Source: Hansfordia pulvinata (lineage: Eukaryota; Ascomycota; Sordariomycetes; Xylariales). Taken from it: 64,000 bases of DNA. Numbering within the stretch: the stretch's first letter is position 1; every line of letters starts with the position of its first letter. The position numbers and the translations under genes were made by a program. This document shows positions 22,607 to 34,119 of the stretch, piece by piece. The notes below the pieces were generated by a model. That model was not told the DNA's origin, did no database searches, and worked only from the letters and a program-made list of their open reading frames with translations. Location of the stretch: contig BJKQ01000005.1 in assembly GCA_006538405.1 (NCBI GenBank), forward strand, positions 2,914,001 to 2,978,000, given 5' to 3'.

Positions 22607-24237
22607 CTACTCATCGCGGTCCTTCGTCGACGCAACCGTCCCGGGGGTGGGATTCGTAGGGAGCTGATCTGCTGCGTCGTGATTTGCTGCGTCGTGACTC
22701 TCTGGGGGCTGGGTTGTTGGCTTCTGTGATTTCGGTGCCAAACACCATGTCTCCAAAGTCTTGGCCATACGCACCACCATCTCGTCGACTTTGGCGAAAG
22801 CTACAGCGGCAGCCATTGCCACCGTTCCCAACAACAGCAGCCCTATCAACCATGCTTCTGTCTGCCCCCGGCCTGGCTTGCCCCCTCGCACCACCCGCGG
22901 ATTCCCGTCCCCGCCACCGCCCGTTGGAAATCCTCGCTGAACGGCTTGCCCCTGGCCACCTGCCCGCCTGACCCTAGCACGATGTATTGCAACATATCCA
23001 GCACCGGTCCGTGAACCATGTAGATTGCGAAGCTGATACGCCCCGCCTTATGTCCTGTCCTCGACTCCAGTAGCCTCCGCACGGGGTCGATCTGGCCGCA
23101 TGACCACACCGCCCCCAGCGCCAACAGGGCGAACCAGAACTTCTGCGGTTCTGCGTCGTCTTCGTGCGGATAGATTCGCGGTGCCAAGTCGGTCAATTGC
23201 CGGAACCCGAATATGAGTGCCGCTTGCTGGTTGGGCCATCCTGCCACCAAGAGCCATAACACCAGAACCAACAAGTAGAAGATGAACGTAGCCCACCCTA
23301 TCAATGGACATTTGGTCTTCTTGCGAGGTTCCTCTCGGCCCCCATGCTCCTCCTCCATCAGCAGCAGAAACTCCGCCAGGACCGAGCCGCCGATGAATTC
23401 AAATGCAGCCCATTTCCCGTTGCACCAGCAGTAGCACATGAAACCTACCGAGAGACCGAGGCGGATTTCGGTCCTTATGCGTGACAGAATCACCAGATGG
23501 ATGAAGAGAAGCATGCTGTGACACAGCTCGATCGGAATGGTCCAGAGGTGAACATCGAAAGGGGGCCACAGGTGCCGATCCCAACTCCAAGGCCAAGCAA
23601 TGTTGTGATGTACACCGTCAACCCATCGCCACAGGATATCCTGTAGGGTATGTTCCTTCATGTCATCCTGGTAGAGTAGCCCTACTTCTATCAGGACAAC
23701 TATGAGGAAGGTTTCGATTATGGGCGCCCCGAACAGACGCAGTGGCCTCCGAAAGGCCGCAGACGAGATGGCAGTGTTCAGCCCTGCGTAGTCCTGTCGC
23801 CGTATTTCCTGGAGTGGCCTGTATGACAATGACATCCCCGAGACGACGAAGAAGATGTGGACCATGGAGCGCCCGGAGAAAACGACTCGAATAATTGGAT
23901 ATTGCAGCAGCGAGACTTTGAATGGGCTTTCCTGTCCCCTGTCCGGGGTGCCCAAGTGCGGCAGTACATAGGGGAAGTTGTTCTCTGTGTAGTGGCAGAT
24001 GCAAACGACGATGGCCGCGAACCCGCGCAGACCGTCCAGAAACGCTGTTGGTCTTTGCTGCTGCTGCTGCTGCTCCGCAACGTTGTCGTAAGCGCGAGTG
24101 CACTGTTTGGGCGTGGGGTGGGGAGCTTCTGCTTGTTTCGATTTATCCACGCCAGTAGACCAGAGTCGATGGCATCGGCGGTGACGAAGGAGAAAGCAGG
24201 GGTGAGAATTTGGATCGTGTGGCTCTACAGATGCCAT
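22607..24237 (-). CDS. Acyltransferase-3 family membrane protein
   Basis: Two exons, 22918-24237 and 22607-22861, give 524 residues. After a variable start with a glutamine run, AFLDGLRGFAAIVVCICHYTEN (about residues 65-86) is the opening motif of acyltransferase family 3, with the conserved Arg and His. HIFFVVSGMSLSYR and WTIPIELCHSMLL follow, with some ten hydrophobic segments and FAIYMVHGPVLD near the end. Such proteins move acyl groups onto sugars, sterols or secondary metabolites at membranes. The last intron (22862-22917, 56 bp) has a weak donor (GTGGCG), but removing it restores frame and adds the final membrane helix (WLIGLLLLGTVAMAAAVAF) that the family needs. Without it the protein would end after AVAGTGIRGW and a short tail. 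The start is the first in-frame ATG; an upstream exon is possible. Confidence 0.85.
24058..24074. repeat. (CTG)n repeat coding poly-Gln
   Basis: Triplet run inside the acyltransferase gene. On the minus strand it encodes the seven-glutamine tract just before the first membrane segment, a site likely to vary in length. Confidence 0.85.
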
Positions 24238-24869
24238 TGTCTCCCGATCAACTGAATGCTCGGAACCGAAATCGATAGGGGTTGAGCTGTGGGACACGAG
24301 CAAGCATCGAGTGCTCGGTTCTCAGAAAAAGTGATGAACGAAGGCCTGGGTATGAAAGTAATACCGGTAGTAGATAAAGGATCAGATGGACAGTTGGATG
24401 ATGTGCAAGAGAGAGAACTCATAATTGAATTCCAACAGTTCGAATATGCCTTCAATCTGTCACACGACCGTGCCTGCCAAAGATACAATACCACGCATTG
24501 CCCATGGCGCCTGCCGCGTGGATTAGTATAAACCCTTAAGACGGGTACTGCGTTTTTCCATTTACATCTGCGGGCAAGAGCGAGAAAAGGATCGACGGTA
24601 GGAGTGAAAGCTCACTTGCAAGGTAGGTAGTCACTTCCATGTCGAAACAAGTATTTCCAGGACGCCTACGAGTACCTCGGGTAAATTTACCTTACACAGC
24701 CAATGGATATTGCCATCCAAGGTATGGATGCAGGTAAGTTACCGGGTGATGTACACAATATGGACAAGATATGGTTCCTCCTATATCAGTCCTCCAAGGT
24801 GCGTGCCTCTTTCGACATCAGACCGTGTGACCATCCATCCACCTCACAGAGCAGCAAGCCAGCGCGCAT
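24238..24869. other. Intergenic region, no gene seen
   Basis: Upstream DNA of the acyltransferase and 3' region of the next gene. Has GGTAGGTAG near 24621 and a TACGAGTA octamer at 24667. Confidence 0.5.
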
Positions 24870-26255
24870 CTACCATGGCAGCGCCGCGATTGCGCTCTCC
24901 CACGGGTCCAGGCTCGCCTTCTCCTCCTCCGGGTCTTCCACCTTTTCGACACAGGTGACCCGGACCCTCTCGGCCCCATGGTCAGATCCGGTTCCACCCT
25001 CGGCCCCGCCTCCGTTCAACGCCCGACCCAAATCCCGGCAGAACTGGATCTTCTCGGTGTCGTCCCACCCGGGCACCCGTAGCTCCAGCTCGAGCCGGCG
25101 CAGGCCGCGCAGCAGTGCCAGTCCACGCGCGACCCACGGCATCGGTGCACTGCCGTCTTCCCCCGCCCCGAACACGCTCGGCGGTGGCGCCTCGCGGCCC
25201 AGCGGCCGCCCGTCCACCACAAACACACCGGGCCCCGCCGCATTCGCCGCGCGGATGACCAGCCGTAGCCCGATAAGCCCTTCAGACCACGCCCCGCAAA
25301 GGGACTCCCACTCAGCGGCATACGCGCCCGACAGGTCGCGCGCCAGGACCTCGACACGGGCGAACCGGTGCGCCGCTCGCTGCCAGGACGCCAAGGCGCC
25401 TCTCGTCCCGAACCTGGAGCCGCGAGGCGCCACCAGCAGCGCCCGCGCCGCCCACATGCCCGACGCGAACCGGCTCGGGAACGAGAGCTCGGCGTGCCGC
25501 AGTGCCACCTCGCGGGCCTCCCAGTACACCGCCCGGCTCACTTGCAGCAGCGCCGTGGGCATGCCGCCGACCGGCCGATGGGGGGACAGCAAGGTTGCTG
25601 TTGAGTAGTCTTCGACTCTGTCCTCGTCTCCGCTGTTGGCGGGCCCATGGCAGTCGGTATGGTTACCCCCACCTTGGCCGCTGTTGTCTGTTCTCTCTCC
25701 CTCCTCGAGATTTGTATCAACTTCATGCTCCGCCTCGGCCCCGGAATCACTGCTTCGACGGTGCGCTTTGGTTCTTGAGGACGAAGACGATAGCGTGACG
25801 CGGCGGACCACGTACGGCCTGTGTGCCGGCCCCAACACGCTCCCCGGCGTCAGGTATGCAGGCGCCGAGGGCCCCATGCGGTGCAGCCAACGGTAGATGA
25901 GCAGGCGTATCTCCAGAGGGAGCTCCATGAGGGCGAAGGGCCGGACTTGAGAGGTGCTGACTCTGCTGCTGCTGCTGCTGCTGCTGCTGTCACTGGCCAT
26001 GGGAGCGTTTCCGAGCGCTGTTTCCTCATGGAAGGACATAGATGAGGATGCCGAGTCGTCGTCTTCAGGCTCGGATATCCCAGCGGCAGCGGCAGCGCTG
26101 GAGGTAGCTTCAATCTTGTCGTCGCTGCCGTCCTCGTGCACCAGTGCCGTCTGGAATCGCATGGCGGCCTCGCCGTCTGCGTCGACACCGAGTGGCTCAG
26201 GGAATCCCCACCCTTCCCAGACGGGGAGGACACGTCTGTGCAGGGGCTGAGGCAT
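24870..26255 (-). CDS. Hypothetical protein with F-box/2EXR-like motif
   Basis: A single exon of 461 residues. The first about 100 residues are acidic and Ser/Ala-rich, with a run of eight serines coded by a CTG repeat (complement AGC). At residues 108-124 lies LMELPLEIRLLIYRWL, the conserved core of the fungal F-box-like/2EXR motif (ELPxEIRxxIY). A low-complexity middle follows, then a helical C-terminal half (LLQVSRAVYWEAREVAL, VARGLALLRGLRRLELELRVPGW). Many fungal genomes have dozens of such proteins of unknown role; some F-box relatives recruit substrates to SCF ligases, but this is not shown here. Coding through the whole frame, a good start (first ATG) and amino-acid pattern support it as a real gene. 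Confidence 0.8.
   Translation of the reverse strand: MPQPLHRRVLPVWEGWGFPEPLGVDADGEAAMRFQTALVHEDGSDDKIEATSSAAAAAGISEPEDDDSASSSMSFHEETALGNAPMASDSSSSSSSSRVSTSQVRPFALMELPLEIRLLIYRWLHRMGPSAPAYLTPGSVLGPAHRPYVVRRVTLSSSSSRTKAHRRSSDSGAEAEHEVDTNLEEGERTDNSGQGGGNHTDCHGPANSGDEDRVEDYSTATLLSPHRPVGGMPTALLQVSRAVYWEAREVALRHAELSFPSRFASGMWAARALLVAPRGSRFGTRGALASWQRAAHRFARVEVLARDLSGAYAAEWESLCGAWSEGLIGLRLVIRAANAAGPGVFVVDGRPLGREAPPPSVFGAGEDGSAPMPWVARGLALLRGLRRLELELRVPGWDDTEKIQFCRDLGRALNGGGAEGGTGSDHGAERVRVTCVEKVEDPEEEKASLDPWESAIAALPW
25963..25989. repeat. (CTG)n repeat coding poly-Ser
   Basis: About nine CTG units, read on the minus strand as AGC serine codons in the F-box-like protein. Confidence 0.88.
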
Positions 26256-28447
26256 GGTGAGGGGGCTTTGATATCTGCTGGGGCAGCCTTGCTATCGGTC
26301 GTTGCACAGCGAATATGCCAATTAGATCATCGAGATCTAAGTTGATCTCTCAATAGTTTTTCCACCAACGGGCATGTCAATGAACAAGATTTTGGGACAG
26401 GAACTGTCGGCGCTGCCTCAGCATGAGCTGTGTTCGGTGGATGTGAGACCCGAATACGTCGCTGACTCCCCAAACAGTCGCGAGACGACGAGCGCTGTGG
26501 TTATGCAGATACAGGTTGAGCTGGCCTGGGCGATCGATGAAGTGTGAAAGGCCACTCTCTGAACTCTGAATTCAAGGGCGTCTGGAGAGGAGTGACCCAA
26601 ATTTGAAAGAAGAGGCGGCTTTGCAGACCACGAAAAAGCAGCTTGGGGGCTCGAGGTCGAAGGTTCTTCCGACAAGCAGTCGGGTCGATGACAGGAACCT
26701 CACAGGCCTCAGCTCCGCTCACACGAGGTGAGCACTTGGTCCGACTAAATTAGCTTGCCCCTGACACATCGTTCCTTCGCCGATCACCCCGAGTGAGCCT
26801 GTTCCCGCCAGCCAATTCGAAGCCGACAAAAGCAGCGTAGGATCAGCCCTGCGGATGGACCGGCTTGGGCGGTGTGGCCCTCCCCTTCGACTTACTCGCG
26901 CCAGCGCAGTCTGCTTGCAGACCACACGCGGCGAGCTAGCAGCAAAGCAGCTGTCGCGAGTAGCTGGGGCTGCAAACAGCGTTCGGCCATTAGTCAGGGT
27001 TGTTTTGACCAATCCCCACCCTTTCATCATTCTCGCCGTGGCCTTGTCAAGTTATTGGGAAAGGACGGTCGACCGCTGAGATGAACCCGGCAAGTCCGGA
27101 AAGCAGCCAGCTCAACGATCCCTGCAAAACCTCACTTCTGCAGCTCATCCGCCGAGAAAAAGCCCCCGAGAGCCTGTGCCGTCATCTCTCGGCCGTACGC
27201 CAACGCGCGAGAAAACAGGTGCGACGCAGGCCGAAGCTGAGCTGAGCACAGCACCTCTGCTTACATGTACACCGGGCACGCTGGATGCAGGGCGGGCAGG
27301 AGAACAGAATTGCCGAAGAAGTGCTGCCATCACACCGTGCAGTCTCAAATAGTCGTGAATGTCCGATTCTTTTCGCAACGCACGGCAACGAGTGTTGGCG
27401 ATGCACCACGCGAGACTGAAAGATGAATTCCCCAGGTTCGTCTCGATGTATCGTACATAGCGCCTTAATCCGCCTCTGTGTCCTACTCGTTCGTGATCAC
27501 AGCCGAAGAAAGCCCCAAGCTGCCTCTCATATGGACTATTGGAAGGGTGGCCGATAGAGCGCGCCGCCTCGGAATCGAGCAGATTTCCCTGCCGGTCGAG
27601 CGTCGCCGTCGTCGACCAGTCAGCCCCAACAGCGCCACCCGTCATATGGGGGTTTGCTGGGCTCGGGAGCCATTTTCGGGGGTTGAGCGGCAGCGTCGCC
27701 AGACACGGCGCGGCACGCCGCACTGGACCCAGGCCACTTGCCTCGGCGGGCGCCGCGCGCGACCAATTCCGTCTCTGTCTCGAAGAACCCTATTCCCTGG
27801 TATTTCCTCATGCTCAAGCTCGCCCGTTGATTCGACGCATGTCGAGTGAGGCCATCGCTTGGTCGGACAAACACGGCGTCTAGATTATTGATTGAAACCC
27901 TGCCTATCTGGTGAAGGGCTCGAGGGCGCGAATGTCGGAATCCATCTGGAGGACTGCAAGCTGCAGACTCCCAACAGCCATGCGAGACGGCGGGACGAGA
28001 CGCAGCATTTAGGCCGGTGGCGCAATCGCCGGCGAAGGCCGCTTCATCGTCGGGAGGGCCGCCAGAAGTTCGACTGGGGAATGCCACGAAACTCATGAAC
28101 ATCGTGAATTAACTTTCTGCCGGAGTTGTTTGCTGGGGTTGCGGAGCAAGGGCAAAGCATGCTCCTTGGCCACACGACTGCACATCTATTCCACGGCCAG
28201 ATGGCCGAGTCGAAGTGACAAGAGAGGCGCACACCTCTCAACCACGGCGATGAAAAGAAGGCGTATCCGAAAGTCGACATCAAGCTCATCAAGACCGGTC
28301 TTTGAAAAATGGCGCGCGCCACTGACGCTCAAACCCTGCCAATGCCCTCATCCCGACCATTTCTACCTGAGAACGAGCAGAAACAATGTATGGGCAATGG
28401 GAAATGATGGCAGGTCCTGAGCTCACACTGAGCAAAGACTCAAGAGG
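26256..28447. other. Intergenic region of 2.2 kb, no gene seen
   Basis: No repeat of note, no octamer seen and no family-like frame. Frames on both strands around 27145-28102 overlap each other and have the composition of random GC-rich DNA. Confidence 0.5.
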
Positions 28448-30314
28448 TCATACCACCTGCGGAGGCGACTGGCTTGCCGAGCTGGTCGTCGAGCTGGGCC
28501 ACAAACTGGCGGACAGGTCCTCGTGGAACATGTCCACCACGGACCACGTCTTCGCGGCAACGTTGTACTCTTTGACCAGAACCTCCCGCGTGCCATTGAT
28601 CAGACGAATGAATTGCACAAGAACCTCTTTCGTCTGGTCGTCAGAAAGTATGGGCACAATCTTGTGGAGCCTTTTGGAAGTCGGCGGCTTAGCCATGGCC
28701 AGGCTTTGCTCGTTTGCACACACGTGGAGCAGGAAATCGTTGTCTGGACCAAAACCACCGTACACATCTGACTGCTCCATCTTGATGGCCTCCTTTGCCA
28801 CGGCGGCCATGAGATGCGAGTCCCACATTCCCTGCGTGTTGTGCACCTGCTCCATCAGCTTCACAGCCTGCATCCGGAGGTGAGGAATGCGGCATTTGAT
28901 AGCGACGTAGTACTGGCAGGGCTGACCACCCATGTCGGCGATGAAGGGATGGTCCACAAAGGCTCTCGATTTGGCGGCTTGTGTTGTGGCCATGATGTGC
29001 AGAATAATGCGGGAAATCTCAATCATGCTGGTCATGACTTTGATGAAGTCGTCCGTATGGTTGTCGTAAGTCCCCTCGTCGTCAAAATGCACGCAGACGC
29101 TCGCCTCTATGCAGGTCATGGTGTGGTACTGGCGTAACAGCAGGCCGCCAACCCTGTTCAAGCCCCCTCCCGTGCGGGCTTTTTCCCTCTCTTCAAAATC
29201 ATCAAAAGATGTCAGCCAGTCCTTGAGATTGTCCTGGAGGATGGACATTTGGTCGTATATGGCATCAGACTGATCACGTGTCTTGACATTGGCTCGTGAA
29301 TGCAAAGTTTCCATGATCAGCTGCTGGAGCACCCGGCGCGCCTGCTTGAGCGAGTCAAATCGCTTCGGTACATGATCGAGCCCCATGACGGTCTTGGGCA
29401 GGGCGCCATGGCCCATGAAAACAGCGCTGATGTTACTCCATATCATGCACTCGGCGAGCCACTCATCGGCATAGTACCCATGCGAGATGGGGGAAGACCT
29501 GCGACCAGCCGCATGCTTCAAGCCATCGGGAAGCACCGCCCTTGAATCAAGAATGTGCATACCGTTGATGAGATGTTGATTGCCGGTGTGGAAATGGCCG
29601 CGCAAGAACTCGAGGTTAACAAAGATGATGCAAGTGACCAGGGCGACGCGCAGGGATGCCGCGTCGCCGGCAGCGAAATGGGGGCCGAGGCGGTTGATGG
29701 CTTTGCTGTACTGGCGGAGGGTGAGCTGCTCCTGCGCCTGGGGGTTGGTAGGCAGGGATCTGTGTTTATGAGCCGAGGTCAGGGCCAGGACGGCGTGGAA
29801 GATGGCGGGTTCTGAAGCGAGAGCCGGGAAGACGATGTTGCCCCAGAATTCGGAGTGGAAGATCCCCGTGAGCTTCTCTGTGACACGCAGCCTGAACCAG
29901 TCAAACAGTTGGCCATCAGAAGCGTCGGCGCCGACGGGCAACGGAGGACGGGGAGGGAGCCTGCGAGCGGGGCCACCGGCCGCCGGGGCGGTAACGGCGC
30001 TGGTCGCCGGGACAGCGGCAGCGGTGAGGCAGCCGAGGGGCCCCATGGGCTTCTTGTCCCAGATGCCGTAGCCCTCGCATGTCCGACCGGTAGAGACACA
30101 TCGGTGGCACGAGGGGCGCTGCTCATCGCACTTGACTTTGCGGATCCTATGTGCGCGAGCGCGCTCTCTGGTTAGCCTTGGAGCCTGCAATGGTGGCACG
30201 CCCAGTCTGGACCAGGGATGTTGCTTGCTCGCTCGCTTACTTGCAGGTGCGGCATCCCGACTTCACCTTTGTCTTGCGTGTCGAGCCGTCCTTTTCAGAC
30301 CCGTCTTTCGCCAT
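28448..30314 (-). CDS. Zn2Cys6 fungal transcription factor (fungal_trans_2 type)
   Basis: Two exons, 30241-30314 and 28448-30146, give 590 residues. The 94-bp intron splits the zinc cluster in the codon after its second cysteine, a common place in fungi. The cluster is complete: C21-x2-C24-x6-C31-x6-C38-x2-C41-x6-C48 (CRTCKIRKVKCDEQRPSC and HRCVSTGRTCEGYG). From about residue 105 the protein follows the PF11951-type regulatory domain: FDWFRLRVTEKLTGIF, EPAIFHAVLALTSAH, LRQYSKAINRLGPHF, ALVTCIIFVNLEFLRG. It is a predicted nuclear regulator of unknown targets. A run of 15 G (30368-30382) lies just upstream of the start. The F-box-like gene and acyltransferase nearby are on the same strand, but nothing links them by function. 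Confidence 0.95.
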
Positions 30315-32458
30315 GACGTCGGCGCCGTCGTGCGACTGTGATCATCCGATCTGGCGGAGTTGGCGTTGGGGGGGGGGGGGGGCTACCGCGGGTGTTGATT
30401 AGGAGGCAACTCTTTGGCGCTCGCCCAGCCCCATCGGCGGTTCCTCGAGAGCCATCGTTCAAGTTAGTCGGTCGCGGCCGGGCTGTACGAGTATAGGCAT
30501 AGTCGAGTAAGCTAGAGCGTGCGATTCAAGCCGAAGGATGTTGGCGGTCCAGGCTTCGGCGAACTGTCACCAGCTTTGCCAGCTGTAAGGAGAAGTGGAG
30601 GTCTGAAGAGCTGTGATTGGCCAAGCCGAAGAATCGAGGCTCTAATTGGCTAGCTTGACTCGTGCCCAGGCATCAAGCAAAGGCAGGCCGCATCGCGACA
30701 GAGCGAACGGGCTCTTCTCGGACGTGACAGCGAGCCAAGATGCCAGCATGCATTGGTGATTAGGTATGAGGTGAGAAAAGATCTAGAGGCGCGAACCTTT
30801 CATGGCGTGTCTCAAAATGCCAACCTACATGACCTCTCGTATCGACGTGCCTTCATCGTACGCCGTGCGGGGAAAGACTGCGATCAAGAATTCTGGAAGG
30901 TGCGCTTCTAACATTACCGGATTGAATCCCTTCCCTCATCTGCTTTGACACGGCACTTATCGGCAACGTAAGTGCCTAATAAGGGCAGGTAAGCAGATTG
31001 GGTCGGGCGGGCACGAGGCATGAACCGCCCGTCGGCATGTTTGCGTTAGATACCTACTTCACCTAAGGTGCTACGAGGTGCCCAACTTTGAGGTAATTGG
31101 AAGCTGGACACTTCACGACACCCGCGCTACGATCTGGAGCTGTGGGCTCCTCCTTTCAGTTATAGGCATGCAAGGCTGACTGGCTGCGTCATCGCAAGTT
31201 GCAATGCAAAGCCGATACTTGTGGCTCTTGGATTGATCCCCTCGCTACACCCAGGTACTCTACTCGTCCGAGACGGCCGGTCCTTCTAGCCCTCTCGCCC
31301 TAATCGAACGCCAGAGCTAGACGGATAGACATCAGCAGCCTTGCGTGATCACTGAAGTCCCTCAGCCCGCGCAACGTGATGCGATCCGGCCACATTGCAT
31401 GGCACCTCCTCCGTCCCTTCGCACGGTGACTAGCTGGACGGGCTGATCCGAAAGACCCATGTAGGGCCTGCATTAGGTGACATAGTTTCCACGTGGCTGG
31501 GTCGCCCTATCGCCAATGTCGCAATCCCGGGCCATTCTGACGTTTCCAGTGGCAAGGCCCCCCGTGTGCCAATCCCCCAGCTGCGGCCGACGTCTCTGCA
31601 TCGCAGCAGACGGAGACAAGTACCGACGGGGGACAAGCGAGTGGAGGATAGGTTAGGTACGGATAGACGGATGCCGCCGCCCGGTAAAACATGACCTGAT
31701 GTCTGTAGGTTCAGCTCCCCGTTTCCCAGCCTCGGAAAAGGCGGTCGCCTTGTCTGGTGCAGTACGCGTAAGCTTTTCCCCTTGCCAAGAGAACCCCAAG
31801 ATACAGATCGGAGGCCCCTGAGTATATCAGAACGGGCGAGCCCCCAGATTGGTTTGGAACCTGGACGGGGACCCGGGGAAGTTTCGCACAGAGCGGCGCT
31901 GTGGGTAGCCACTCGTGTGCCGCGCGACAACCCCCAGGCCCATCCTAGTCGCGCCCTAGAACCTCGCAAAGGTCGCCCGGCTGCATCGACGCGTGCGAGT
32001 ACCTGTCGCAGACAAACAGGGGGGACCGGGGGCGTGTGCCTATCCCGCACCGCCTTCTCACTAAATCGTGATGACAAGCTCGACATCCAGCCCAGTGAGC
32101 ACGCAATAAAGGCGGTGATGGGCCTATACCCAGCTGCCGTATTGACAACGCCATGACACCAGCAATTCCACGCGGCCACTATTTGCAGAAGGAAAGTACG
32201 GAGACATCAGTGACAAGATGCGATGTGGCTCTCCCGCCGGCCCGGCCGGCCCGCTTGCCATGCCCAGGTGACGCGTTCAATCGATGACAACGCGCGCCAG
32301 AATGCTTGACAACCGTGGCTCGGCCCGCAGCGATGTCTTTAGCGGCTCGCTTGGCTGCCAGTGTCCCTATGCACTGATTTGGGAACGTTCGGCGGTGACG
32401 AGACCAGTATTTCAGCCAGCAACAAACTCGCCCCGGGCAGCGAACCTCAAGATGTTCT
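30315..32458. other. Intergenic region of 2.1 kb, no gene seen
   Basis: Begins with a G15 run (30368-30382) and a TACGAGTA octamer at 30486. The rest shows no gene-like frame. A minus-strand open stretch at 31430-32179 has no family resemblance. Confidence 0.5.
30368..30382 (+). repeat. Poly-G tract (15 bases)
   Basis: Homopolymer run about 54 bases upstream of the start codon of the minus-strand Zn2Cys6 gene, so poly-C in its leader. Likely to vary in length and to be hard to sequence. Confidence 0.85.
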
Positions 32459-33449
32459 CTAACGTGGCCCCTGGACTTCTTGCGGAACCACGCCCGGGGC
32501 CGGAGGTGGGGGCGGGCGATCTACCATCATAGGATCGCCTGCCGTGGCTCCCGTCCCAGCCGATTGTCCCGTCTTGTCTTCTTCGTCTTCGTCTTCGTCA
32601 TCATCGTCCTCGAGCTTTCTCCGGAGACCCGTGCGAACGTTGTCGATGCCCGTTTCACGCTCGGCAGCCGTGAAGGGGTCGTCGGATTCCTCCACAACGT
32701 AGTCTCGTATCCTATTCCTGCATATTTCGCTGGCTGCTGACCAGATTCCCTCCAGTTCCGATTTTCCCTCTTGTTCCGCAGGCTCAGAATTGGGGCCTGG
32801 CGGTGTCAATCCTGCGGCAGCTTGTCTACCCTGATCCATCAGCGCAGCTACCTCTGGTTCGGGCTTCTTGCGTAGCAATTGCAGGAGCACGCCCTCCTGT
32901 GTTCGACCAGGATAATTGGTCGAGGGGTGCACGGCGACACGGCTGAAGAGCTCATTGTTTTGGGAGGCGATTTCGTAGAGGTTGTTGAGGTTGAGACGCA
33001 GGATATCCGCAGACGCCTGAAGAGACTCTCTACAAGGCGAGGAAAGTCAGCGACAAGGAAAACAATTGACGTTGAAGAAAAAGTGTGATGGCGATAGTGG
33101 GATCAGGTGGTGATGACAGGCCGTCCACGTAGCGACATGATGCCGACAATTCCAGAGCTAGCTCGTACGCGAGCGCGCAAAGCAAGTAAGCGCCAGGAGC
33201 CAGGCCTGCTCAAGCAAGCGGCAGCTTCAGGCCAACGGATGGCGAAGCCCTGCGAGAGAAGCGCACGAGACCTGCTGGCATGGGGTGGCCTGGAAGGCGG
33301 CAAACAGGCGGAACCTACAGGGCTGGCAGCGGATTGCTGGTGAAGACATCGGCCTTCAGACTGGCAATGCTGTTGGACAACTGGGACAGGCGCTGGCGAG
33401 ACGACTCGACGGCTCTCAGTTCGTCGGGGCTGAGACTGAGAGAGGCCAT
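32459..33449 (-). CDS. MED8: Mediator complex subunit 8
   Basis: Two exons, 33319-33449 and 32459-33029 with a 289-bp intron, give 233 residues. The N-terminus (SPDELRAVESSRQRLSQLSNSI), then ADILRLNLNNLYEIASQNNELF and VHPSTNYPGRTQEGVLLQLL, are hallmarks of fungal Med8. The middle helix (LEGIWSAASEICRNRIRDYV) and an acidic run (DDDDEDEDEED) followed by a Pro-rich end complete it. Med8 sits in the Mediator head module and contacts Med18/Med20 and TBP, passing regulator signals to RNA polymerase II in the nucleus (family knowledge). The intron is longer than most here, and its acceptor TTGTAG|A was chosen to keep phase (CT|A). The acidic patch is common in fungal orthologues. Essential in yeast. 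Confidence 0.95.
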
Positions 33450-34090
33450 GATGAGAGGGCAAGGCTGGGCGGAAGAGCCGACCGAGTGCCGGAAGAGACC
33501 CAAGACGGGCCGGGAAGACGTGCGGAAGAGGGGTTATCGAAGCCGAGGGCAGGCCGCGGGTGAGCGGGTTGGCGGGCGAGGCGACGGCCAGGTCGTGACC
33601 GTTTCCGAGACAAGGCACGGCGAGGCAGGCGAGAGGCGGAGGCCGGATAGGACAAGGTAGGCCAGGCAGCCAGCGGGTCGAAAGCGCGGACTCGTAGCGT
33701 CGGAAGTTCGTACTCGTAGGGGCCGAAAACGCTGACCGAGGGGCGGACTGGGCGAGGTGCTGGGTGAAGAGATGGGTCAGGTAAGTCTCGGAGCTGGGTG
33801 GCACGGGTGGGCAAGCGAGGACGCCTACGGCCTATTACCGGCTATCCGCATGCAGGGTCGGACATGGGCTGCGCAGGTCCTTGAGTGACGAATGATCGCG
33901 ACCCGACAGGCCAGCAGCTGACGATGACAATACTCACAGAAGCAGGACGTGGCACTCAGCAGCTAGGCCCGGACCAGCAGGTGTCCGATCCCACTTGGCG
34001 GCGGTTCCAGAGAATAGGGTGGCCAGGTCGTGTGCAGGGGAAAGTGATGCGTACCTAAGTGAGTGGGCGCCTCCGATTACGCTCCGTACG

Positions 34091-34119
34091 GTGTGTGTGT
34101 GTGTATGTGTGGGTGGGTG
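34091..34119. repeat. (GT)n microsatellite
   Basis: Dinucleotide GT run interrupted by one A, then GGGTGGGTG, in intergenic DNA upstream of MED8. Confidence 0.88.

Noticed and set aside
27145..28102. Minus-strand frames of 192 and 160 codons
   Set aside because: They overlap each other and plus-strand frames; no domain or splice structure.
19485..30314. Secondary-metabolite cluster around the acyltransferase, DUF1295 protein and Zn2Cys6 regulator
   Set aside because: No PKS, NRPS, terpene synthase, P450 or transporter is present in the stretch.
33103..33804. 233-codon minus-strand frame overlapping MED8
   Set aside because: Wrong frame across the MED8 first exon and intron; composition is low-complexity Ser/Pro/Arg.
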